Source: Oceanococcus sp041619315 (GTDB lineage Bacteria; Pseudomonadota; Gammaproteobacteria; Nevskiales; Oceanococcaceae). Taken from it: 6,109 bases of DNA. The notes below the pieces were generated by a model. That model was not told the origin of the DNA, did no database searches, and saw only the letters and a program-made list of their open reading frames with translations. A program made the position numbers and the translations under genes. This document shows positions 1-5,321 of the stretch, one piece after another (the first letter of the stretch is position 1; each line of letters starts with the position of its first letter). The DNA lies in the NCBI GenBank assembly GCA_041619315.1, contig JBFKEC010000206.1:1-6109 (forward strand), given 5' to 3'.

Positions 1-279
1 GGTGGAACCGGCACCCATGTGATCAACGGGCGCATGAAGGCCGAAGTGCCGGGTACGTCCTGTTCGTTTGATGCCACCTACGCAACCATTGAGCCGATGA
101 TCACCAGCAATGCCTTCACTGCCGAAGAAAGTGTCGAGAGTGGTGAATTTGATATCAGCATCGTTGGTAGCGGCACTCACCGCGTGGTGATTTCCGGTGG
201 TGTGGTCAGCGTTGACGGTGTGGCTTACACCGAAGAAGAGCTGGCGGCCATGGAAGAAGACTGCGATATGGATTTCTGA
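1..279 (+). CDS. C-terminal fragment of an unrecognised acidic protein (5' end outside window)
   Basis: The reading frame is open from base 1 to a TGA at 277-279, giving 92 residues. A GTG at 19 could serve as a start, but the frame stays open upstream to the window edge, so this is most likely the 3' part of a longer gene. I do not recognise the family. The visible part is rich in Gly, Thr, Val and Ser in beta-strand-like stretches. A loosely repeated pattern, GTGTHVING near residues 3-10 and GSGTHRVVISGG near 56-67, may mark two related strands or repeats. The C-terminus is strongly acidic (EEEL, EEDCDMDF) and there are two cysteines (21 and 88). No membrane segment is visible. A strong terminator follows 18 bases after the stop, so this gene ends its own transcription unit and is separate from the transporter-ssb unit. 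I am sure it is coding, because codon use resembles its neighbours and the terminator is well placed. I propose no function. Confidence 0.65.
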   Translation, partial: GGTGTHVINGRMKAEVPGTSCSFDATYATIEPMITSNAFTAEESVESGEFDISIVGSGTHRVVISGGVVSVDGVAYTEEELAAMEEDCDMDF

Positions 280-297
280 GTCGCCGTAGATTCAAAC

Positions 298-325
298 AAA
301 AGCCGCCCTTCGGGGCGGTTTTTTT
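298..325 (+). terminator. Rho-independent terminator with UUCG tetraloop
   Basis: CCGCCC (303-308) pairs with GGGCGG (313-318) around a TTCG loop closed by C-G. This is the very stable cUUCGg tetraloop. The stem extends through one G-U and several A-U pairs into a run of seven T (319-325). It lies just after the stop at 279 and ends the upstream gene. The A-run on its left side could give weak activity in the other direction. Confidence 0.95.
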
Positions 326-376
326 GTCTCTGGCATCCGCGTTTTCAAGCATGGGCAGCGTTCAGTGGGGCAGTGG

Positions 377-396
377 AACTGTTAAACTTCGCAGTT
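377..396 (+). promoter_or_regulatory. Possible LexA (SOS) box upstream of the transporter-ssb unit
   Basis: AACTG (377-381) and CAGTT (392-396) form perfect inverted 5-base arms with a 10-base spacer. The result is CTGT-N8-GCAG inside AACTG-N10-CAGTT. Gammaproteobacterial LexA boxes follow CTGT-N8-ACAG. The core CTG-N10-CAG is present, but the right arm has GCAG rather than ACAG and the middle is not the usual alternating TA. A weak promoter could overlap it (TTCAGT at 361-366, 16-base spacer, TAAACT at 383-388). SOS control is plausible because ssb is SOS-linked in E. coli, but the match is only partial. Confidence 0.35.
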
Positions 397-468
397 TGAT
401 GGCATGACCTTGCCGCCCTGCTGGCTGGGCCTGGCTTGCTCCCGCTATCGTGTCTGTACGGATTTTCA

Positions 469-1689
469 ATGACCCCGACTGAACGTCGCGCAACGCTGGT
501 TCTGGCCGCGATTCTGGTGCTGCGTATGACCGCGCTGTTCATGGTGCTGCCGGTGCTGGCGCCGTGGGCTTTGTCTCTGGCCGGCCAGCCCGGCGTGGCC
601 GTAGGGCTGGCAGTGGGTGGCTATGGCCTGACCCAGGCCTTGTTGCAGATTCCGTTCGGCTGGTTGTCGGATCGTATTGGCCGCAAACCCGTGATACTTG
701 GTGGCCTGGCCGTGTTTGCACTGGGCAGTCTGCTGGCCGCGCGGGCCTCTGACATCGACACGCTGCTTATGGCCCGCCTGCTGCAGGGTGGTGGGGCCAT
801 TGCTGCGGCATCGACCGCGCTGTTGTCCGATATGACCCGTGAATCGGTGCGCACAACCGCAATGGCAATTATCGGGGCAAGCATTGGCGGGGCGTTTTTG
901 CTGGCTCTGATTCTGGGGCCGGCATTGTTGACCGTCACGGCCGTGCCCGGTTTGTTCAATATCGCCGCGTTGTGCGCCGTCGTGGCCATGGTGCTGGTTT
1001 TGATGTTGCCTGCCGCGCCCCCTGTTCAGTCCGACAGCAAGCCGGCCGGCACCAGCGTGTTGCGCGCCGAGCTGGTGCAACTCGATGCCGGTGTTTTTGC
1101 CTTGCATGCCATGCTGGCCAGCGTGTTTGTCGGGCTGCCATTGATGTTGCAGCAGGAGTGGGGTTGGCCGTCGGCAACGCACTGGAAGTTGTATCTGCCG
1201 GTGATGCTGGCCTCATTGCTACCGGTATTTCCGCTGATCCGCTATCTCGAGCGACAGGGGCGAATCACCACGGCGATACCCGTTTCGGTGATGATTCTGA
1301 CCCTGGCCTGTGTGCTGATCGGTGAAGGCTGGCTGTGGCTGCCCTTGGCCTTGTGGCTGTTCTTCTGCGCCTTCAATTTGCTTGAGGCCAGTCTGCCGTC
1401 ACTGGTGTCACGCGCGGCGCCAGCCGGTGCACGTGGGCGCGCTATGGGCGTGTTTTCGAGCTCGCAGTTCTTTGGTGCGTTTTTCGGGGCTGCGGCAAGT
1501 GGCGTGGTTTTGAAGTATGCCGGACCCACTGTGGTCATACTTTCGGCGGCATGTTGGGGCTGTATGTGGCTGTGCGCGCTGGCTGTCCGCATAATGGTCG
1601 CCAATCCGTTATCAACTGTGCGGGACGAACCTGCGGTGCAGACCGCTGGCGGGAATCCGCAGCGAACACAATCCAAGGAGTGCGAATGA
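469..1689 (+). CDS. YajR-type major facilitator superfamily (MFS) transporter, 406 aa
   Basis: This is a 12-helix inner-membrane secondary transporter, presumably proton-driven; the substrate is unknown. The first 140 residues closely follow E. coli YajR: TPTERRAT at 2-9, LRMTALFMVLPVL at 18-30, GYGLTQALLQIPFGWLSDRI at 51-70. MFS motif A is intact (GWLSDRIGRKP, 64-74, with Asp68, Arg69 and Arg72), as is the motif B pattern RLLQGGG (103-109). Helices fall roughly at 8-30, 43-60, 75-92, 98-120, 131-154, 160-181, then 205-228, 240-258, 268-285, 289-312, 325-349 and 352-376, with a polar central loop at 182-203. E. coli YajR carries a cytosolic YAM domain after helix 12. Here only about 30 polar residues follow, so that domain is absent. 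I chose the ATG at 469 because MTPTERRAT fits the family; a TTG at 436 would add 11 residues. The ribosome site is weak (CGGA at 459-462). The stop overlaps the ssb start. A similar MFS gene precedes ssb in Pseudomonas, so the pairing is a known neighbourhood. Confidence 0.92.
   Translation: MTPTERRATLVLAAILVLRMTALFMVLPVLAPWALSLAGQPGVAVGLAVGGYGLTQALLQIPFGWLSDRIGRKPVILGGLAVFALGSLLAARASDIDTLLMARLLQGGGAIAAASTALLSDMTRESVRTTAMAIIGASIGGAFLLALILGPALLTVTAVPGLFNIAALCAVVAMVLVLMLPAAPPVQSDSKPAGTSVLRAELVQLDAGVFALHAMLASVFVGLPLMLQQEWGWPSATHWKLYLPVMLASLLPVFPLIRYLERQGRITTAIPVSVMILTLACVLIGEGWLWLPLALWLFFCAFNLLEASLPSLVSRAAPAGARGRAMGVFSSSQFFGAFFGAAASGVVLKYAGPTVVILSAACWGCMWLCALAVRIMVANPLSTVRDEPAVQTAGGNPQRTQSKECE
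1675..1689 (+). promoter_or_regulatory. Ribosome binding site and ATGA overlap coupling the MFS gene to ssb
   Basis: AAGGAG (1675-1680) lies 5 bases before the ssb ATG (1686-1688). The MFS stop TGA (1687-1689) shares bases with that ATG in an ATGA overlap. This fixes the ssb start at 1686, although the frame is open for another 45 codons upstream. The strong Shine-Dalgarno inside the transporter gene lets ssb be translated well even if the transporter is translated poorly. Confidence 0.9.
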
Positions 1690-2204
1690 GCAGTCGCGGA
1701 ATCAATAAAGTCATTCTGGTTGGTAATCTGGGCGCCGATCCGGAAACGCGTTACATGCCCTCCGGCGGTGCCGTGACCAACCTCAGGCTGGCCACCAGTG
1801 AAAGCTGGAAGGACAAGCAAAGCGGAGAAATGCAGGAGCGCACCGAGTGGCATCGCGTGGTGATGTTCAATCGCCTCGGCGAAATTGCTGCCGAATATCT
1901 GCGCAAGGGCAGCCAGATCTACATCGAAGGTCAACTCCGCACACGTAAGTGGCAGGGCAATGACGGTCAGGATCGCTACAGCACCGAAATCGTAGCCAAC
2001 GAGATGCAGATGCTCGGAGGGCGTGGCGGCGGCGGTGGTGGTCAAGGCGGTGGCCAAGGTGGCCAGAGTGGCGGTGGCAACTTTGGTGGTGGTAGCGGCA
2101 GCCGCGGCGGTGGCAACTTCGACAACTACAACGACAGCAAGCCGCAGCCATCGAGTCCGATGAACGAGCCGCAGATCGATCCGGACGACGATATTCCGTT
2201 CTAG
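1686..2204 (+). CDS. ssb: Single-stranded DNA-binding protein SSB, 172 aa
   Basis: SSB coats single-stranded DNA as a tetramer during replication, recombination and repair, and recruits partner proteins through its C-terminal tip. Residues 1-112 are the OB-fold domain, almost collinear with E. coli SSB (NKVILVGNLGADPETRYMPSGG at 7-28, ERTEWHRVVMF at 51-61, EYLRKGSQIYIEGQLRTRKW at 70-89). The aromatic residues that stack on DNA bases are all present: Trp41, Trp55, Phe61 and Trp89. Residues 111-145 form a Gly/Gln/Ser-rich flexible linker. The acidic tip DPDDDIPF (165-172) matches E. coli DFDDDIPF apart from Pro for Phe, and should bind partners such as RecO, exonuclease I, PriA and Pol III chi. 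Length is close to E. coli (178). It is second in a unit with the MFS gene and is followed by a terminator. Confidence 0.98.
   Translation: MSSRGINKVILVGNLGADPETRYMPSGGAVTNLRLATSESWKDKQSGEMQERTEWHRVVMFNRLGEIAAEYLRKGSQIYIEGQLRTRKWQGNDGQDRYSTEIVANEMQMLGGRGGGGGGQGGGQGGQSGGGNFGGGSGSRGGGNFDNYNDSKPQPSSPMNEPQIDPDDDIPF
2016..2117 (+). repeat. Low-complexity glycine-linker DNA within ssb
   Basis: This stretch encodes SSB residues 111-144, mostly GGN codons with CAA/CAG glutamine codons. A 14-base direct repeat, GGCGGTGGCAACTT, occurs at 2070-2083 and 2106-2119. The offset is 36 bases, or 12 codons in frame. Such DNA can gain or lose whole codons by slippage, which fits the variable length of SSB linkers between species. 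Confidence 0.8.
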
Positions 2205-2225
2205 CGTGTGTTGCTAGCGCACATC

Positions 2226-2251
2226 AAAAGGCCCGCACATGCGGGCCTTTT
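2226..2251 (+). terminator. Intrinsic terminator after ssb, possibly bidirectional
   Basis: AAAAGGCCCGC (2226-2236) pairs perfectly over 11 base pairs with GCGGGCCTTTT (2241-2251) around an ACAT loop. It starts 22 bases after the ssb stop. The T-tract is only four bases long and is part of the stem, so read-through into astA is possible. The symmetric A4/T4 ends mean it could also act on the opposite strand. Confidence 0.88.
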
Positions 2252-2283
2252 GCGTTGCGAGTCCGTCTGCCGCTGCTTCATGT

Positions 2284-2312
2284 GGGCGGGGTGCTCGCCC
2301 AAAGCCTACAAT
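2284..2312 (+). promoter_or_regulatory. Weak candidate astA promoter with a small dyad
   Basis: TACAAT (2307-2312) matches the -10 consensus at five of six positions and sits 28 bases before the astA ATG. No good -35 lies at 16-18 bases. That space instead holds GGGCG (2284-2288) and CGCCC (2296-2300), an inverted repeat with a 7-base loop. A good -10 without a -35 suggests activator dependence, but this is inference from a short match. Confidence 0.35.
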
Positions 2313-2340
2313 CTATGCCGTCGAAGCCGAACACGATCCC

Positions 2341-3372
2341 ATGTTGCTGATACGTCCCATCCGTGAATCCGATCTGCCAGCGCTGGTCGAACTGGCTGGT
2401 GCTGCCGGTATCGGAATGACCTCGCTGCCGGGGGATGTGGATTTACTGCGTAAGAAGATCGAGTTGTCGCTAAGCAGTTTCGCCGCGCCGCACGATCCCG
2501 CGCAGCCGCGCGAAACGCTGTTTCTGTTCGTGGCCGAGGATATCCGCACGGGTGCGCTGGCCGGGACCACGGCGATCAAGTCCGGCATCGGTCTGAGCGA
2601 TCCGTTCTATAGCTACCGATTGGACAAGGTCGTGCATGCCTCACCTCAGTTGAGTGTGCACAAGGTCATGCCGACCCTGTATCTGAGCAACGATTACACC
2701 GGAGCGGCGGAATTGGCCTCGCTGTTGCTGGTGCCCGCGTATCGCTCAGGTGACAATGGTCATTTGCTGTCGAAATGTCGCTTCCTGTTTTTGGCCGAAC
2801 ATGCGCAACGTTTTCCTTCAACTGTGATTGCCGACATGCGCGGGGTTTCCGATAGCCAGGGGCGTTCACCGTTCTGGGAAGCGCTCGGACGGCATTTCTT
2901 TTCCATGGATTTCCCCCTGGCCGACCGACTCTCGGGTTCGCGCAGCAAGGCGTTTATCGCTGAACTGATGCCGCGCCATCCGATTTACGTGCCGCTACTG
3001 CCCGCCGAGGCGCAGGCTGTCATCGGACAAGTCCATGACAACACCCGGCCGGCCCTGAAGCTGCTTGAGGCTGAGGGTTTTCGCCACAAGGGCTATGTCG
3101 ATATTTTCGATGCCGGGCCCACGCTGGAGGCTGAATTGGGTCAGGTGCGCGCCGTGGCCGACAGCCGGGTCGGGGCGTGCGAGCTGGCCGACTTGCCGGC
3201 GCATACGCCGGTGCATCTGATTGCCACGACCGCCTGGGATGATTTCCGCTGCCTGCTAGCCCCGGCACTGTGGCAGAACGGCCGTTGGATGATCAGTGCC
3301 GAGCACGGCAGTGCCCTGGGCTGTGCGTCTGGCGACAGCCTGCGTGGCGTGGTTTTGAAACCTTCGGCCTGA
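2341..3372 (+). CDS. astA: Arginine N-succinyltransferase AstA, 343 aa
   Basis: AstA catalyses the first step of the AST pathway of arginine degradation: succinyl-CoA + L-arginine gives CoA + N2-succinyl-L-arginine, in the cytoplasm. Length nearly equals the E. coli enzyme (344). Conserved blocks run in family order: IRPIRESDLPAL (4-15), TSLPG (27-31), VHASPQLSVHKVMPTLYLSN (98-117), SPFWEALGRHFFSMDF (176-191), KAFIAELMPRHPIY (203-216), AQAVIGQVHDNTRPA (224-238), LEAEGF (242-247) and YVDIFDAGPTLEAEL (252-266). His232 in GQVHDNT aligns with the His (229 in E. coli) annotated as the active-site proton donor. The ATG at 2341 is chosen because AstA proteins begin directly with the IRP strand. The frame is open further upstream, but that part overlaps the ssb terminator. 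No Shine-Dalgarno is visible before this ATG (CACGATCCC), which is unusual here. astB follows after 37 bases on the same strand, so the two are probably co-transcribed. Confidence 0.96.
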   Translation: MLLIRPIRESDLPALVELAGAAGIGMTSLPGDVDLLRKKIELSLSSFAAPHDPAQPRETLFLFVAEDIRTGALAGTTAIKSGIGLSDPFYSYRLDKVVHASPQLSVHKVMPTLYLSNDYTGAAELASLLLVPAYRSGDNGHLLSKCRFLFLAEHAQRFPSTVIADMRGVSDSQGRSPFWEALGRHFFSMDFPLADRLSGSRSKAFIAELMPRHPIYVPLLPAEAQAVIGQVHDNTRPALKLLEAEGFRHKGYVDIFDAGPTLEAELGQVRAVADSRVGACELADLPAHTPVHLIATTAWDDFRCLLAPALWQNGRWMISAEHGSALGCASGDSLRGVVLKPSA

Positions 3373-3409
3373 GTCAGCCGTCTGCCCCCTATTCGAAGAG
3401 AAAAGTCAC

Positions 3410-4753
3410 ATGCAAGCGTCTACTGCCCTGGAAGCCAACTTCGACGGACTGGTTGGCCCGACCCATAACTATGCCGGCCTGTCGTTTGGCAATGTGGCCT
3501 CACAGAACAATCTGGGCAGTGAGTCTTCACCTCGGGCGGCGGCCTTGCAGGGTTTGGCCAAGATGAAGGCCATGCATGATCTGGGGCTGGTCCAGGGTGT
3601 GCTGCCGCCCCAGCAGCGCCCGGATCTGACGGCCTTGCGCCGGCTCGGTTTCGCCGGCAGCGATGCGCGCGTGCTGGCGGAGGCGGCAGGCACGGAGCCA
3701 CGCTTGCTGGGTGCGGTCAGTTCGGCATCGAGCATGTGGGTGGCCAATGCGGCCACGGTCTCGCCCAGCGCAGACACCGCAGATCAGCGCGTCCATTTCA
3801 CGCCGGCCAATCTGGTCAACAAGTTTCATCGTTCCATCGAGGTGCCGACCACGGCGCGAGCGTTGCGTGCGATTTTCCCCGAAGGTGCTCATTTCGCCCA
3901 TCATGCTGCGTTGCCGGCGGTGGATGACTTTGGCGACGAGGGGGCGGCAAACCACACCCGGCTGTGTGACGACTATGGTCACTCGGGGGTGGAGTTGTTC
4001 GTTTATGGCAAGGATGCCGGCGCGCCACAACAAGGCCCGCAGCGTTATCCGGCCCGGCACACCCTGCAAGCGTCGCAGGCGGTGGCACGGCTGCACGGAC
4101 TGGACCCTGCGGCCTGCGTGTTTCTACAGCAAAATCCTGAAGTTATCGATCAGGGCGTGTTTCACAACGATGTCATCGCGGTGGGCAATCGTAACCTGCT
4201 GTTGTTCCATGAGCAGGCCTTTGTGCAGGATCCGCGCGCCAGCCTGAGCGCAGCGTGGCAGCACAAGCAGCCGTTGCATTTCATCGAGGTGCCTGCCGCG
4301 GCTGTCAGTGTGGCCGATGCGGTGGGCAGTTATCTGTTCAACAGCCAGCTGGTGAGTCTGCCGGATGGTGGCAACACCCTGATTCTGCCGCAGGAGTGCC
4401 GTGACAATCCGGCAGTCTGGGCCTATCTGCAGGATCTGCTTGCCAGCGACGCACCGATTGCCCAAATCAAAGTCTTCAATCTGACCGAGAGCATGCGCAA
4501 CGGTGGCGGCCCGGCCTGCTTGCGTCTGCGCGTGGTGCTGAACCCGGCTGAGCAGGCTGCGGTCAATTCAGCGGCATTGCTGAATGAGGCGCTGTACCAG
4601 CAGTTACAAGGCTGGATCGAGCGGCATTATCGCGAGCGACTGCATGTCGATGATCTGGCCGATCCGCAGCTGCATGAGGAATGCTGCACTGCGCTGGATG
4701 AACTGACCCGGATTCTGAATCTGGGTGCGATCTATCCGTTCCAGCTGGTCTGA
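3410..4753 (+). CDS. astB: N-succinylarginine dihydrolase AstB, 447 aa
   Basis: AstB performs the second AST step: N2-succinylarginine + 2 H2O gives N2-succinylornithine + CO2 + 2 NH3. It is a cytoplasmic enzyme of the amidinotransferase-like (pentein) fold. Length is the same as E. coli AstB (447). By comparison with the E. coli catalytic triad (Glu174, His248, Cys365), the residues here are Glu177 in GDEGAANH, His252 in QGVFHNDVIAV and nucleophile Cys370 in NGGGPACLRLR. Expected substrate contacts are also present: HNYAGLSFGN (19-28), Asn113 in MWVANAAT, His140-Arg141 in NKFHRS, Arg216 in RYPARHT, Asp254 and Asn364. The enzyme should be functional. The ATG at 3410 gives the family N-terminus ANFDGLVGPTHNYAGLSFGN; the ribosome site is modest (AAGAG at 3396-3400). 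It follows astA by 37 bases. Its stop lies 9 bases from the end of the convergent regulator gene with no terminator between. astD, which separates astA and astB in E. coli, is absent here. Confidence 0.98.
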   Translation: MQASTALEANFDGLVGPTHNYAGLSFGNVASQNNLGSESSPRAAALQGLAKMKAMHDLGLVQGVLPPQQRPDLTALRRLGFAGSDARVLAEAAGTEPRLLGAVSSASSMWVANAATVSPSADTADQRVHFTPANLVNKFHRSIEVPTTARALRAIFPEGAHFAHHAALPAVDDFGDEGAANHTRLCDDYGHSGVELFVYGKDAGAPQQGPQRYPARHTLQASQAVARLHGLDPAACVFLQQNPEVIDQGVFHNDVIAVGNRNLLLFHEQAFVQDPRASLSAAWQHKQPLHFIEVPAAAVSVADAVGSYLFNSQLVSLPDGGNTLILPQECRDNPAVWAYLQDLLASDAPIAQIKVFNLTESMRNGGGPACLRLRVVLNPAEQAAVNSAALLNEALYQQLQGWIERHYRERLHVDDLADPQLHEECCTALDELTRILNLGAIYPFQLV

Positions 4754-4762
4754 GTCGCGCAG

Positions 4763-5191
4763 TTATTGACGGACCCGGGTTTCCAGAATCACCGATGAGG
4801 TGGTGCGCAACACGCCGGGCAACACGCCGATATCATCAAGTTGCTGGCTCAGCGCCCCGGTGCTGTCGACTTCCAGTTCCAGGATGAGGTCGTAATTGCC
4901 GCTGATCACATACAGCGCGGCCACACTTTCGAGTTGCTCCAGGCGGCGGGTCACTTCGGCACTACGGCGTTGCTCCACTTCCACCAGCACATGGGCGCGG
5001 ATGCGCTTGTCACGCCAGGTCTGGCCCAGGCGCACGGTATAGCCTTCAATGATGCCGGAGTCTTCCAGTTTGCGTATGCGGTTTTGCACCGTCGCGCGCG
5101 AGATATCCAGTTGTCTGGCCAATTCGCTGGTGCTGATGCGCGCGTTGCGACGCAGGCTGGTCAGCAGGCGTTGATCCAATGGAGACGTCAT
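4763..5191 (-). CDS. Lrp/AsnC-family transcriptional regulator, 142 aa
   Basis: This is a feast/famine regulator expected to bind DNA as dimers or higher oligomers and to sense an amino acid. The N-terminal winged helix-turn-helix covers about residues 3-50: LDQRLLTSLRRNARISTSEL at 5-24, then recognition helix ISRATVQNRIRKLEDSGII at 30-48. The C-terminal RAM (ligand-binding and oligomerisation) domain covers about 65-138, with the typical GNYDLILELEVDS at 98-110. The ATG at 5191 is chosen because family members start just before this LD-R-LL helix. A TTG at 5224 would add 11 poorly conserved residues. Neither start has a clear Shine-Dalgarno. The gene converges on astB and diverges from astC, so local control of the AST genes, responding to arginine or a related compound, and autoregulation are both likely. 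That is inference from position and family. It is not an ArgR, which controls this pathway in Pseudomonas. Confidence 0.93.
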   Translation of the reverse strand: MTSPLDQRLLTSLRRNARISTSELARQLDISRATVQNRIRKLEDSGIIEGYTVRLGQTWRDKRIRAHVLVEVEQRRSAEVTRRLEQLESVAALYVISGNYDLILELEVDSTGALSQQLDDIGVLPGVLRTTSSVILETRVRQ

Positions 5192-5204
5192 TTTTGAACG
5201 ATTA

Positions 5205-5232
5205 CTTATCAATTTGTTAAGCAATCTATCAA
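5205..5232 (-). promoter_or_regulatory. Candidate promoter for the Lrp/AsnC regulator
   Basis: On the minus strand, TTGATA (5232-5227) matches the -35 consensus at five of six positions. A 16-base spacer separates it from GATAAG (5210-5205), which matches the -10 at four of six. The start site would fall only a few bases before the ATG at 5191, giving a very short or leaderless message. That would agree with the lack of a Shine-Dalgarno. The match is modest. Confidence 0.35.
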
Positions 5233-5235
5233 ATT
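5207..5235. repeat. Two TATCAA-type direct repeats one 20-base step apart
   Basis: TATCAATTT (5207-5215) and TATCAAATT (5227-5235) begin exactly 20 bases apart, about two helical turns, so both face the same side of the DNA. They overlap the candidate -35 and -10 of the regulator gene. This arrangement would suit autoregulation by an oligomeric protein, but AT-rich sequence also yields such repeats by chance. Confidence 0.35.
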
Positions 5236-5250
5236 CGCTAAAAGCGTTTG

Positions 5251-5280
5251 TTCAAAATGACAGGGACTTCAGCGGATAAT
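5251..5280 (+). promoter_or_regulatory. Candidate sigma-70 promoter of astC
   Basis: GATAAT (5275-5280) matches the -10 consensus at five of six positions. TTCAAA (5251-5256) matches the -35 at four of six, with an 18-base spacer. Transcription would begin near 5287 and leave a leader of about 35 bases. AGGGAC occurs on both sides of the -10 (5262-5267 and 5281-5286). No sigma-54 GG/GC element is seen, unlike the E. coli astC promoter. Confidence 0.45.
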
Positions 5281-5303
5281 AGGGACAGTTTGTTGTTCCT
5301 ATT
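5278..5303 (+). promoter_or_regulatory. 26-base dyad over the likely astC start site (operator or leader hairpin)
   Basis: AATAGGGAC (5278-5286) and GTTCCTATT (5295-5303) are inverted 9-base arms with an 8-base spacer and one mismatch, which in RNA becomes a G-U pair. The left arm overlaps the candidate -10 and the centre lies just after the expected start site. This is a position where a bound protein would repress. As RNA it would be a 9-pair hairpin ending 9 bases before the GGAG ribosome site. It does not resemble an ArgR box. Confidence 0.5.
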
Positions 5304-5321
5304 TTGTTGCCGGAGATTTCG

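Larger units (their letters stand above)
5187..5261. repeat. Inverted pair GTTCAAAA(A)TGAC spanning the divergent promoter region
   Basis: The + strand reads GTTCAAAATGAC at 5250-5261. The - strand reads GTTCAAAAATGAC from 5199 down to 5187, identical except for one extra A. The 8-base arms TTTTGAAC (5192-5199) and GTTCAAAA (5250-5257) are exact. The left copy includes the regulator's start codon and the right copy overlaps the likely astC -35. The arms are about 58 bases apart centre to centre. They could be two operator sites for the divergently encoded Lrp-type regulator, which often binds several spaced sites and wraps DNA. Confidence 0.55.

Noticed and set aside
466..1182. 238-codon minus-strand frame within the MFS gene, very rich in Gln, His and Arg
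   Set aside because: The composition is the mirror of hydrophobic-helix codons on the other strand; no ribosome site or family signature.
1242..2057. Long open frame on the minus strand across the MFS and ssb genes (271 codons)
   Set aside because: It lies opposite two well-supported genes. Its translation is compositionally odd with no recognisable domain, and long antisense frames are common in GC-rich genes.
3527..4096. Antisense frame within astB (189 codons)
   Set aside because: It is fully contained in a highly conserved enzyme gene and shows no domain or start signal.
4771..4784. Palindrome ACCCGGGT near the 3' end of the regulator gene, considered as a terminator
   Set aside because: It is a short palindrome with no loop and no T-run, and lies inside the coding region.
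5296..5310. TTGC near 5307 considered as the -12 part of a sigma-54 promoter, as for E. coli astC
   Set aside because: No GG element lies at the required distance (TTCCTA instead of TGGCAC), and it is too close to the ribosome site.
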